Source: Siniperca chuatsi (lineage: Eukaryota; Chordata; Actinopteri; Centrarchiformes; Sinipercidae). From it: 64,000 nucleotides of DNA. Shown piece by piece: positions 1 through 11,162 of this stretch. The position numbers and the translations under genes are program-made. The DNA is taken from assembly GCF_020085105.1 (NCBI RefSeq), contig NC_058059.1, positions 21,658,042 through 21,722,041 on the forward strand, written 5' to 3'. The notes under the pieces are model-generated. The model was given only the letters and a program-made list of their open reading frames with translations. It was not told where the DNA came from and did not search any database. Within the stretch, counting starts at the first letter, position 1. Every line of letters begins with the position of its first letter.

Positions 1-3000
1 CTTATGTCCATGAATCTATTGCCTCGGTGCAATCATATGAAAGCTGATTATGGTTTCAACTCTACTCATGTTGCCTTTATTTCAAAGTAAAAGCGCATTA
101 TTATTCAAAATAACTTCATCCAGTTTCAAGAAATCACTCCTCAAACTGCTTTCAAAGGACCAAATTAGCTGGATGGGAATAAACAGGATTATTTTAGCCT
201 GATAACAGCATTTTAGCCTTAATTAGTTAAGCCACATTTGAAGAACAGGGCCCGGAACAGCCTGCTAACCTAACAACCAGGCACTGCCATTACATGGAGA
301 TGAAAAAGAAGTTGCTACCTGTAATGTTGTCTTAATTAAAATAAAGAAACTGGGTTTATCAAATGATATTTGTTGCTAACTCACAAACTCGGTAGACACA
401 CGTTATAGCAAGCATGGTCTTCTTCTTCTGCCGCTAATGTAGCCAGTAGTACAGTCAGTGCAGACTAAGCTCTGACCTGGCTGCTGCAGAACATTTGTAA
501 AGGAGGAGTGCGCATAGAGATCCAAAATCCCTGTCTGCGCACAGTGTGTGTAGCTGTGTTAGTAAAAGAAATTGATTAAAAAGTCGTCTGGTCAAGTCGA
601 GTTTTTCAAACGCCAATGGAATTTATTAGGCTATGGCAATTTTACCACGCGTTTTTTCACGCTTTGCATCAGGGTTTGGGAAGAACTGCCCCTCCATCCT
701 TAACTTCGGGGGGGGGCATAAAACCCCAACACTGGAGTGGATCCAAGCAGACTCATCAGCTCTGATCACTTGGTCTGTGCACCAAAATGACATGTATTGC
801 TGCTCTTTTGGAACACAGTTGATCATTAATTGGTGGCGCATCAATGTGCTACCAGTGAAAGACACGTTTCTGCTAAATTTTTCAAGTGTAGTTTTTTTAT
901 GTTTTGAGCACCACAAAGTAAATTCCATTCAACCCCTATTGCATTGGGGCAAGCAGCAACGTCCCGGGCTGAAAAATGAAGCCAACAAGGAAGTGCCAAA
1001 AACAGTTCCTCGAATGGCCACTTGGCTCCAAAAGTGAGTAAGCCCCCATAGACCCCCATGTTAAAATGTTCAACTTTACAGCAGAAATTCATTCAGCCCG
1101 CCTCAGCTCCACCTCTTTGCCCATTTCTGGATTAGCCGGGAGTTAGGCGGGTCAGGCACTGCCAAGATGGCGACGGCCAGAGCCTCCCGCATTGAGCTTC
1201 GCAACGCCTCAGAAACCTATGGGTGACATCACTGAGACTACGTCCATGTTTTATACAGTCTATGCGTAAAGGCAGAAATCTCAGAGGCCATTTTTAACCT
1301 CACACACAAAACCAAAAGTCTTTGCATGGCTAGATACCAGAAGGGTTGACTGATGAAATAGGTTTGTTTTTTTGTAATTTGGGTGAATTGACCCTTTAAG
1401 CATTTTAAGGTTACTAGCAAACATGGTGTTTCAGTGTTCAGTTGCTAAGTTGTCTTGAACTGCACGGCCACTATGTTCAATTTTCCATCATAATAAATGT
1501 CACACAGCTGAATCTTTGTCAGAAAGGCCAAATAGTGTTCCAGGCAGCTGCAAGTGTATGGTTTGGAGCCACGCACAGGGGGAATCTGTCTTGTAAACCG
1601 ATATGGCTGCCCAGCCATGACCTCAGCCTCCAAGTATGAATTCTCAGTATGATCTGTGTGTTTAAAAGCCTGGCTTTTCAGGAGAACTGCGACTAATTAT
1701 CATGCGTCTCTGTGGAGAACAACAGAAGGCTCAGAGGTAAGTGGACAAAAGGGATGTGGTCTTGAGGTGTCAGCATTCCTGCCTATATGTCATTATGTCA
1801 CGTTACAGACGCACAGCTTAGATTCTATAATCAGTGTTGTGTCGAACAATTTTGAATTATATAACAAAACGATCAAAGCATGGTTTGGCTGTATTTCTAC
1901 CTCACAAGACAGTGAAAGTACCACTGATCTTTTATGTGGAACTTACTCATTTCACTATGAACTCTGTGCATGAACTACAATAAACCCAAACTACTAATGT
2001 GCCAAATGTTTTTTCCCCTTTCAGCGGCAGATGATTTCTGGTCTCTGCATATATGGCAACAGATGGATTCAAGCTGTCATCCAGCAGGCCTTTAAGAGTG
2101 GCCTTATGATCCTGACAATGTACACAGTGACTCATGCAGATAGCAGGTGGTCTTGTACAGCAAAGCACTCCTGGCGTCCCCTTGGGGGTGGGAGGCTAGT
2201 TCCCCCAGGCTCTCAGCTGTGAATGGGTTAAAGTAATAGCTCCCACTCTGCTCTGTCCATTTGCTTTAAATACTGGCAGCCTGATGTGATGTCACTGCAG
2301 TGAGAGCCTTTGCAGTTAACAGGAGATCTACATGTCTTAAAGATTGTGATGCTGATAAATGTCAGGACACTCAATTGAAGGGGTTGGTGATGGATTGCAC
2401 ACATTTCCTCAGACAGTAAATTTTCTGGAAATTCAACATTTAAAGACAATAACCAGAATGTTTGTTATGCAGGTTAACTAAATTGCTTAAGAGTTTTATA
2501 GAAAATGTTCTGCAACTCTAAAAGCTGTCCTGCTCAGGCCTTTTTCATGTTACAGTAAGAAAAGCTCAGGTGTAAATAAAATGGATGGCTGAATTCCATT
2601 TAGCATCCTGTGTTGGCCTGCTGACTCACTTGTCTGCTGTGACAAGTGCTTATAGCTTTGCAATATTGCACACAATACCCTGTTAAATATTGGTACTAAA
2701 ATTTGAGTTGAGAAAAAAAAAAAATCTTTTTCTTAAGACCAACACTGAGTGGGACATTGCTGTTGAAAAAGTGCGCTCTGGTGGATGAAGTATGTACATT
2801 TGTTCTGCAGATGTGTTCAGTTGACATAGCTGTCTAATAAGCCAATATTCTAGTTATGTTAGACAGTCACTAAAGAAGTTCTTAAACTGTCAGCCATTAA
2901 ATGAGCTATGCATAACTGAGGATTAAGAGTTTTGTGGAACTGAAGTTTAAGTGTATTGATAGCAAGGATAAAGACCTAGGTCTGCAATGTAGAGCGCAAA

Positions 3001-3902
3001 ATGTAATATGCAAGATTTCTCTTCCCCCTGAAGAAAAAGCCAGGGATGTGCTTTGAAATGCCAAACCAGAATGACATCTTGCAGAGAAAATTGACCCTTA
3101 ACCTCAAAGCTTCTGCTTATGACACAGCAGAGGACTGGAAGCATAAAGGCAAGTGAACTAAACCTAGTATAAGAGCAGCCTCTAGTGGTGAGAATAATGA
3201 TAGCAGCAACTTTCTGGTCAGAGCCATTTAATAGATGCTTTAAGAACAAGACATTTAAGAATGTAAAACCATTAAACAATTATTGCTGTACATTTTACAC
3301 ATTTACTGCCACAGAAAAAAGTCCTGTTTAAAAAAAAACCTCCCATTTAAAAAAAAAAAAAAAAACACCTGTCCACTAGACCCTTGCAAAGCATGCCATG
3401 GGTTTTAGATTACAGCACTTATGTAAAGCTATCAAAATAACTTTGAGACGTCAATGCTAGGGCACAAGTTTGGGACTTGTGTCAAGTTATGTTGTATGGC
3501 AACAGTGAGTGGGGAATATTTGTGTTCAAGATTTCAGTCGGCTAATGTTAGTAGTGCATTATGAGCCATGGCGTAAGCAGACATTGTGAATAAGGTTGCA
3601 TTAGTTGTCAGTGGTAGCCGACTGAATCTCGTGCAATGTAAATGTCTGATAAGGTGACATCGTTCACTTCACTGAAAAGCAAATTGCTTTTAAGACTGCG
3701 CTGCCTTTGAGGTCTTGATGGCCAGCTGTCACGTAAACAGGAAATTAACTTATAGCATGCTTTGGAAAAATGGTAAAACTACACGATTCAATTGTTACAT
3801 GCAAACCACTGACATGGTCCTCAGCGTGCTGATACTTCAGTCACGTTAAAAGTTTAAGTTAACTGTACAAGTCAGCACATGGTGCCAAATACTTTAGTCA
3901 CC
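1..3902. other. Spacer downstream of ccnb1, with repeat fragments and no recognised gene
   Basis: No open frame here resembles a known protein family. The part nearest 3900 is presumably the 3' untranslated region of ccnb1 on the minus strand. Around 930-1264 the sequence resembles a dispersed fish repeat, ending with a 'tccatgttttatacagtctatg' type tail. A MITE-like end (gggtgaattgaccctttaa) occurs at about 1380-1400, and a similar 'gggtgatgtgccccttaa' end at about 4290-4313. A-rich tracts lie at 3330-3365. A spliced noncoding RNA cannot be excluded by eye. Confidence 0.5.
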
Positions 3903-6900
3903 TCACTGGGTGAGGTGCTTTGCAAGATCCTTCACCACTGAAGACTTGAGCTGTGAGATGGTGGCAATCCTCATCTGCTTTGAAGTAGAGTACTTTCCTT
4001 TAATGGCCTGTAAGAAAAAAGCTACACTGATTATGCAAGTTACATATGAGAGTTAACCCCAAAAAAAAAAAAACACAAAAAGATACATGTTTTCTAATAT
4101 CCACATACATGTGAGCAGTTTCATGTGGGAACTGCATTATTCTACCCTAGTTCCCACAACATAACTGGATTGTTTTGAGTAACCAGGTCATGATTTCTAG
4201 AAAGATAGCCGTTTCTTCCTAAGGCAGACATCTCTACAGCTGATGTTGCCAAAACAGATCTAGGATAGTAAAGAAAATGTAGTTTTGATTTTGGGTGATG
4301 TGCCCCTTAAGGTTTTTCCATTATGTGCCTTGTGGCTGAGAGTCTACAGATTCCATTTAAACATGCATCTGGCTGGAGTGTTTGGGGGGGAAACCACACT
4401 AATCATGCAAGTTTGATTACTTACCATGTGCTTGGTCAGTCCATTGTTCACTTTCACAACATTCTTAGCAATGTGTGCCATCACAGGAATCAAACTCTCT
4501 GCTGTGTAGTCCATGTAGTGCTGCAGCGTCACATCCTATGAGACATTTCAGAATAGTGGTCCTTGAAGTACACAAGACTGTCACATAGCATTTCCTACTT
4601 AGACAGCATACAGTCCATAGTTGAGTCGATACTTCAATTTAAATTTCTCATTACACCTTAAGGCCAACAGCTCAGTGTACTGTAAATATTGTCTATGTTG
4701 TAAGAGTGACTGAGATGTCTCCACTGTAGTTAGTCCACCCCTTCAGAGCACTGAAGGCTGAACACCCCACTTGGTCACAGTTCTGTAATAAAGCTCAGGT
4801 AGCCTTGATCAAGGTCTGTTAACATTTGAAGCTGCATATCAGCTGATAGTTATCTAGTGTAATTTCTATGCAGCCTCAAAAAAAAAAAAAAAAATTCAGT
4901 TGATCTGTAATCGTTTTGGATAAGTAAGATCTTATGTGGACAAGAAAAAGTAACGAAGCTACTGTTGACTGGAAGTTAACCTCACCCATTCACCGGCATC
5001 CAAGATCTTTAGCGTTGTGGCCAAAGCAGCACTTGCCACCATGGAAGGTGGGAAGTGAACCATCTCGTAGTCAACCATGGTGAGCTCCAGGAGGTATTTT
5101 GCCAGGGTGTGTTGCTCAGCTGTTACCTGAGAGACAACAAGGTTAGTGGCTGGTAAAACAAACTTAGACACAATCTAGTTTCTGCTGATAAGCTGCTGCG
5201 ACAAACCTCGTAAATCTTTGAGGCCCTTCTGAGGAACTGCAGGGGAAGAGGCCGGCCTAGTTTGAACTTGAGCACCCGGAGGATTGTCATTTCCATGTCT
5301 CTGATCTGGGCGGTGGTGTAGGCCCTGTCAGTCACGTAGGCAAAGTCCGAGATCTCCGGGGGATACATCTCCTCGTATTTGGAAGCAAGGAACATGGCAG
5401 TCACACCGACCAGCTGCAGCTGCTTCTTGGGGACTGGGTGGTCCTGTTGGAAGTGCAATCGCATACAGATTTTAAAACTGGGGTAGCATGTCATTAGAAG
5501 GCCAGGACTTTGAGCCATCATAGGTTGTGTTTCGTGCAGAGAGCCACCTAATGGGCTAAAGTCTGATACAGTTACTCACCTGAAGAAAGCGGTCAATGAT
5601 TCCCACAGTCATGTACATCGTCTCCTGCAGCAGACGGAACTTCAGGTTCACTTGCACTAGCCAGTCAATGAGAATGGCCCGCATGTTACCAGTCACCTCC
5701 TGATCCTGCAGATAGTTGGGTCTGACGTTCTGGTCAGCCTGGAGACAGTGGGAGATTATTATAACCCGTTTATTTCACTTGCTTTGGGAATAAACATCCG
5801 TTTCCCATGCCAATAATAAGTAATGCCCTTTGAATTAAACATTTAGGCAGAAATCCACCTGTTTTGAAAGTTTGATTTACTTGCCTCAAGCTGTCGAAGG
5901 TACTTGTAGATGTCTTTCACATATTCACTGCAGAGCATGGGGTTGTCGTAGTCATCCGCATCCACATCCCTGATAGCGGTGTGAAGCATGACGTCGGAAA
6001 ATGCTTGACAGAGGTCAGCAGGCTCACAGCCAGAAGTCTCCATTGGAGTGGGGGATGCTGGTTCAGGCAGAACCTGGAACGGTGGAAATCCCAATGTAAA
6101 ATTTCAAACATAAGCGCCACACCCAGCAGTCATTTGTGTATTAGTGGCCAGAGCCATTGGCATACAACTCACCTGCACCTCTGGTTCAGGTTTAATCTCG
6201 GGCTCAGGTTTAATAGCAACAATATTTTTTGGTTTTGGTTGTTCAATTGCTTTCTCCATTTTGGTGGCGACTTTGGTCTTCTTGGTCGCCTCCGTCTTGA
6301 CATTCTAAAGTGAAAGAGATTGATTAGTCCCTAGCCTTTCAGAGGACAATTGATGAGAACAAAAATCGGGAGATGCACCCCTACTTAAATGCAAGTGCGT
6401 CCAATAAGGGCTAAGGTTACCTGCAAGGGTGCTTTTTATTTTTATACACCCCCATGAAGTTTTACACGGCAGACATGAATACAATGAAACTTTCGAGTTA
6501 GCGTCAATCAGCCCACAAACCCTATAACGTTAAAGAATTTTGAATACACTGCTATAACGTTTGTACATGTGCATTGTAGCATAGTGAATTGAACCTCAGG
6601 GGAATCACGTTAAGCAGATTGATTTACTTTTCATCCTCAATCGGAAAGAAAACTGTCACAAGATGCTATAATGAAAAGCTGCAGTTTTACTTTTTTCTGG
6701 GCTTCTTTGTTAACTGCGATGTTCCCGATTTCCCCAAGCACCGCTCGAGGCTTCAGTGTGGGCCCGGCCACCGAGCAGGCCTTTCCAGCGAGGTCAGACC
6801 TGGTAGACGCCAGGCGGTTCTGCAGAAAAATAACAGCGTTTAGAGTTAAGTTACATTGCATGCTACTCATTTATAATGTGTTGCCGAGTTTTTAGTCGAG

Positions 6901-7100
6901 TTCTTATTATGGAACAGCTGCACGAGAGCAAACCCTACAGCGACGCACGAGGGCATTTAACATTGTAACAAATATTTGAAAAATTAAAATATCAATAAAT
7001 ACACATCTGTCGTAAAACGACATTCCAATCCTAAGTAACAAAACAAGAAATGGGGGGAAAAATAGCTTAAAGTACTTACTCTGGTCACTCGAAGAGCCAT
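3903..7100 (-). CDS. ccnb1: Cyclin B1 (G2/M-specific cyclin, CDK1 regulatory subunit), 9 coding exons, 407 aa
   Basis: Cyclin B1 binds and activates CDK1 to drive mitotic entry and is destroyed by the anaphase-promoting complex. Coding exons, high to low: 7080-7100, 6691-6819, 6173-6304, 5885-6073, 5580-5738, 5207-5443, 4986-5126, 4425-4535, 3903-4007. They join in one frame to 407 residues, the usual family length. A destruction box RAVLGEIGN lies at about residues 32-40. A Lys/Glu/Pro-rich linker follows. The cyclin box begins near MRAILVDWL (about residue 176) and continues through [12 protein letters not shown] and [15 protein letters not shown]; the second cyclin fold contains [13 protein letters not shown]. 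The ATG was chosen because it opens the family N-terminus and sits just before the first donor. Every exon is a multiple of three. The intron after exon 4 starts with GC instead of GT (GAG|GCAAGT). zfand5 lies divergently about 2.5 kb away. The identity is secure; UTR limits are unknown. Confidence 0.95.
5739..5884 (-). other. ccnb1: GC-AG intron of ccnb1
   Basis: On the minus strand, exon 4 ends CTTGAG and the intron starts GCAAGTAAAT. It ends with CAG before GCTGACCAGAAC. The only nearby GT (GCAA|GTAAAT) would break the frame and place a stop right after the junction. The GC donor gives the expected LE|ADQNVRP join, matching LEEEQAVRP of mammalian cyclin B1. GC donors normally have a strong consensus around them, as seen here (GAG|GCAAGT). 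Confidence 0.8.
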
Positions 7101-7179
7101 TTCGAAATGTGCGTTGCTTCAACAAAAAAAGGCGACTAATCGTAATGGAGACCGATGCGGTGTAGTTTTCATATTCAGC

Positions 7180-7275
7180 GTCTGGGTTTAAATCCTCGCT
7201 CCCTACAAGCTGATTTGCTGTGTCCCGATTTCCCCGAGCATCTGATTGGTCGAGCGCATCTGCTTCAAATGCGTT
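7180..7275 (-). promoter_or_regulatory. ccnb1: Candidate ccnb1 promoter with CCAAT box and CHR-like motifs
   Basis: Upstream of the ccnb1 ATG on the minus strand there is a CCAAT box (GACCAATCAG, core 7245-7249). CHR-like hexamers follow the TTYRAA pattern: TTTAAA at 7187-7192 and TTTGAA at 7264-7269, plus TTCGAA abutting the start codon at 7102-7107. Mammalian CCNB1 is controlled by NF-Y CCAAT boxes and a CHR bound by the DREAM/MuvB complex. The CCAAT-to-TTTAAA spacing of about 55 bp is compatible with that layout. The start site was not determined. Confidence 0.4.
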
Positions 7276-7300
7276 CCCCGGACAACCAGTGGTCACGTGA

Positions 7301-9400
7301 TTTCGATTTTTTTTCCTCGTTCACTTCCATTTCCTGTTACGTCCTGCTTATTATTTATGTTACTTTCTAAAGCGTATATAGTTTTTTGTTGTTTACATAA
7401 ACGAATAAATTAATGAACACGTTTACATGCTCAGAAAACAAAACAAAGAATTGGGTGGGTTAATGTTAAAAAAAAATTTGACGCGCTTACACGTGTTGTC
7501 TGATAAATTCCAGTTTACATGCATTTTGGCTTGGCAAATAATCAGCAGTTATCAGTCGGGCCAAGGCTTTACGTTTTCGCTTACCCTCTACCCCAAAGAC
7601 GAGCACATACGCACAGATAAACCCAGTGCTTTTTTATTTTAAATTTGGAAAGCCTAAGATGGGTGGCCAATTAAAGGAAAAACCAAAATGAAGTATGGAG
7701 GCCACCACGAGCCTCCAGAACAGCTTCAGTGCTCCTCGCCAAGTCTGTGGAACTCTATTGGAGGGATGAACACCATTCCTCCACAAGATATTCCCTAATT
7801 TATATATACCACCTTTATTTAAACAGGTAATCTCAGTGAGATCAAGATCTCTTTTGCAAGAGAGACCTGAGTACAGCAGATTAAAAGAAAAACCAGACAT
7901 AACAAAAGGACATATAGCACCAGAGACACTCACAGACATCACTAAATAGAATCATCTGATCACTAATATTCATCTGAAGATGAAAATTTATATTGCATCA
8001 ATTTGTTTTATGGAGATGGTGGTGGAGAGCATTGTCTTACATGTTGGTCCATTGAGATCTGGTGACTGTAAAGGTCCACATCATTTTCATACTCACCAAA
8101 CCATTCAGTGAGCCCTGGTGCATGGAAGCATCTGCATTTGATATGTTTCTCCACTCCTTTATTCATGTTTGTCCTTTGTATCTGTATCTCTGATTTGTGT
8201 GCAGACCAAGTTTGTTCTTCCCCTGTTTTTTTTTGTACCAAATTAGCAAGCTTGTGTGCCTCATCTGGATTATGGTGAGCTGTGTCAAGACAACCCTATT
8301 GACAACATTTTTGAAGAACTAAAAGGAACAGATAAGAGCTTGGCAACCTTATTAATGAACTTCACTGTGTGGAGTACTGCCTTACAGAAGAATATAATAG
8401 GCCCCTTGGGCACAGATAGGGAAAAGGCACCCCCTCCTAACTACCAGGGCACCCCAAATCTTCTCAAAACAGATCAATTCTGCTGTCAAACATATTTTCA
8501 AATTGTTGTAATTATTTTTAATATAGGTTTAAGTATGCACTTTGCAGCTGTATTTTCTGTTAGGGGGATCAATATGTGGAACTCTTTACCCACAGAACTC
8601 AAAATGGATCATTTTAAACTCAAGTTGAAGCTTTTAAAGGATCAGTCACGTAATCGTAAATGATCTGGTGCTTACCTTTGAGTTTTATTGTATCATTGTT
8701 TGTGTTTTGGGATGGGCATTGCAAGCTATAAATGCTGTGGTATATGGCATTGTTGGTCCATGCTACTGTGTATACTTGTCTCTATAAAAATAAATATTAA
8801 AGAAAATCGGGGGAAATTAACCAAAGCATTTATAAAAATAAATATAAGACTTGGTAACAGTAGACAGGATACTCAATATTAAATGATCAGGATAACAAAA
8901 AAAAAAAGATCAGGACGTCTCTACTTTTACCTGAGCCCTGTGACTTTGTGACAAGATATACTAATAACAGTCACTTCAAACAGATGTTCTTGGGCCCTTG
9001 GATCTGTTCCCTGTGCATAGGCCTATTCCGTAATTCATCTAGCTATGATGGTCCCATACTCTAAGGACCTTCCAGTTCATTGAGCTGTCCATGGGAAGAT
9101 ACGACTAACAGGACAAAGAACAAGGCTAGGTAGGGTGAACTAGAAATCAAAGCTGAATAGTGATCGCACAGAAAACCCCGGGGAAAGTGGAGCTTACGAG
9201 GAGCATTTGAAGGCAACATATCTTCTCAAACTTGTTTTCTTGGATCTGCAGACATCACGTCTGCGTTGATCCTTCCTGATTACATGGACATTGATGCTTA
9301 GCTAAGCAACAATCTCTGGTCTGTCTACTTGGCGGAAGAAATGGGTTTAAATGTTCTGTAATAGCCTGAACTCTTTTGTTGCTAATGGCTATACTCCAAC
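7301..9400. other. Spacer between the divergent ccnb1 and zfand5 genes, mostly repeat-derived
   Basis: Contains interspersed-repeat sequence at about 7670-7910, including a tttatttaaacaggtaatct stretch and 'ttttgcaagagagacctga', which I recognise as a common fish/vertebrate repeat tail of uncertain family. A decayed retroelement-like frame follows at 8256-8663. The rest (8700-9400) is AT-rich with nothing recognised. Confidence 0.5.
8256..8663 (+). mobile_element. Decayed LINE-like fragment (possible C-terminal end of a retrotransposon ORF)
   Basis: The plus-strand frame ends with FSVRGINMWNSLPTELK followed by a Lys-rich tail (FKLKLKLLKDQ). This resembles the 'RG..LWNSLP..L....FK..LK' ending of reverse-transcriptase ORF2 proteins of fish LINEs. 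The upstream part of the frame shows no clear motif and no catalytic reverse-transcriptase core, so it is a dead remnant at most. The family is not assigned. Confidence 0.4.
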
Positions 9401-9404
9401 ACCC

Positions 9405-9703
9405 CTGCCTTCCAATCAGAGCATCACAATTTCCGTGACGTGCACCGGAAAAAGATAGGACGCAAACGCATCACGTAAAGCAAAACAGATGCCACCACAA
9501 GCACAAATCAGCGACCGAGGACGTCAACGGAATTAGCCAAAGGTACTCCCAGGCGGAGTGTAGTATATCTGTGTGAGGAGACTGAAAGGAAAGGCACAAA
9601 CGACTTACCTAGACGGCCCTAGTTAGTTAGCTCCAATATAAACCTAGTTATTCCGTCAATCCAAAACGTTTCTAGAAAAATCAACGTTTCTCAGACACAG
9701 AAG
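9405..9703 (+). promoter_or_regulatory. zfand5: Candidate zfand5 promoter and noncoding first exon
   Basis: A CCAAT box (9412-9416) and a CRE-like TGACGT (9436-9441) lie in a locally CpG-richer stretch. An apparent noncoding exon ends TCAGACACAGAAG|GTAAGT at 9703/9704. This would splice to the acceptor at 12961, which lies 28 bases before the zfand5 ATG. The transcription start is not visible. The assignment rests on the strong donor and on the common vertebrate arrangement of a noncoding first exon. Confidence 0.45.
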
Positions 9704-9704
9704 G

Positions 9705-9730
9705 TAAGTTAACTAACGTTAGTTAACTTA
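9705..9730 (+). repeat. zfand5: 26-bp perfect palindrome overlapping the zfand5 intron 1 donor
   Basis: The 13-base half TAAGTTAACTAAC is followed directly by its exact reverse complement. It begins at the T of the GT donor, so most of the U1-binding sequence (GTAAGT) lies in the left arm and could pair into a hairpin in the transcript. Confidence 0.85.
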
Positions 9731-11135
9731 AACCATAGCCAGCTAGCACAAGTGGTTGTTTGGAAGTTCCTGGAGTGAGCAGTGAAACACTAACATAAAC
9801 AATCTCAAAGTCACATTTTAGCTGTAACCGATTAGCCTCGACGTTAATGTAAAATTGGCTTACTTAGCTAGCGAGGATTAAAGACATGTTCCGATTGGTT
9901 AACACGTGTCGCCGAAAACTTTGCTTCTCTAACTGCGAGGTTGGCATTTAAGAATTAACTGCAACTTTCGCATGTTATAACATCTAGCTACTAAACACAC
10001 TAACTTTAATATGTTTGTTTTTTTCAACACATACCTGCCCACTAACTCAAAATAAAGACAATCTGTATTTAACTTGGCTAACGTTAATCTGGTAGCAGCA
10101 CCACCAGTCTCTGAAAACGTAACGTTAGCAACTCAAGTTAACGGTATCTTGTTGTCTGGCTATATCAAGGTTTTGCGATAATTTGATGCGTCTGCTTAAC
10201 CGCGTTGATTTTGACTTATTTCCCGTGGTAACGTTAATACTTGGAAATGCACTTTGTTAATGTCACGATGCTCAGCTCATCTGTGGTGGGAACAAAAACA
10301 AAGAACAGACAAAGCAAAGGCAACAACAGTGCTAACACTTTTCAGTTTTAGCTAACCTCTAGCATGCTAACATTAGCGAGATCACGAGAATCTGCTCACA
10401 CGGTTGTTGTGGCTAACTATCGTTAGCATACGAGCAATTGGACTAAACCCTATAACTGAACTGCGCTTTGGTTGTGTGTGTTTCAACTTGAAGATTTTAT
10501 AACGCGACTCAGAGGTGATACTGTTCATGCTGCCCGGTGCCATGTAGCATAGTTCTTGAAAGAAAGGCGTTAGCAGCAGTCATTAGCTTGCTAGCATGAC
10601 TCAGTGGATTTGTAGAAATGACACAGCGGTGGCCCGGTGTTTGTCAGGAAGCAACCGAGGACTGCGGTCGAAATAAATTATATTAATTGCTTAAACCAAC
10701 TCAATTGAGCACATCTAGAGATGTGGTTATTAGGCATCGGGATGATATTAGCCAGGTTGCCAGTTTGACGTTAGCATGCGTCAAGTACCACTAACATCTT
10801 GGGGTCAGTGAGTGATTTTGGCTTTTGTCTCGGTGATGAACGTGCTCGACTCTTAATGCTATCTACATGTGCTGTGCTGAATTTTGTACCCATGTCAGAA
10901 TCTGTTCCCACGAGTTCCCTGCCCATTCGCACACGTTCCAAACTGTGTAAGATTTTGAAGCCTCTTTCTTCATAATGCGTTTCCTCTTCTTGGTTAGAAA
11001 GCTGATGGTATCTTTGATGGGGAAACCTACTCTGACGAGGATAGAAATGTTGGCATGATACCAGCTCAGCTTGCGGAACTCTCGAGGTTATCTATAAATA
11101 GATGTGTTCCCAGCCTTACTGTGTTGAGGTAACTC

Positions 11136-11162
11136 GTGTGTGTGTGTGTGTGTGTGTGTGTG
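11136..11162 (+). repeat. (GT)n microsatellite
   Basis: About 13 GT units in zfand5 intron 1. The rest of this intron (9704-12961) is AT-rich without recognised coding sequence. Confidence 0.9.

Noticed and set aside
633-1037. 134-aa open frame on the plus strand near the left edge
   Set aside because: No recognisable motif, overlaps other frames on both strands, and its second half lies in sequence that resembles a dispersed fish repeat.
1640-2230. Possible spliced exons on the plus strand (donor-like AGAG|GTAAGT near 1737, acceptor-like TTTCAG near 2025)
   Set aside because: No coding continuity or family resemblance; signals this short occur by chance.
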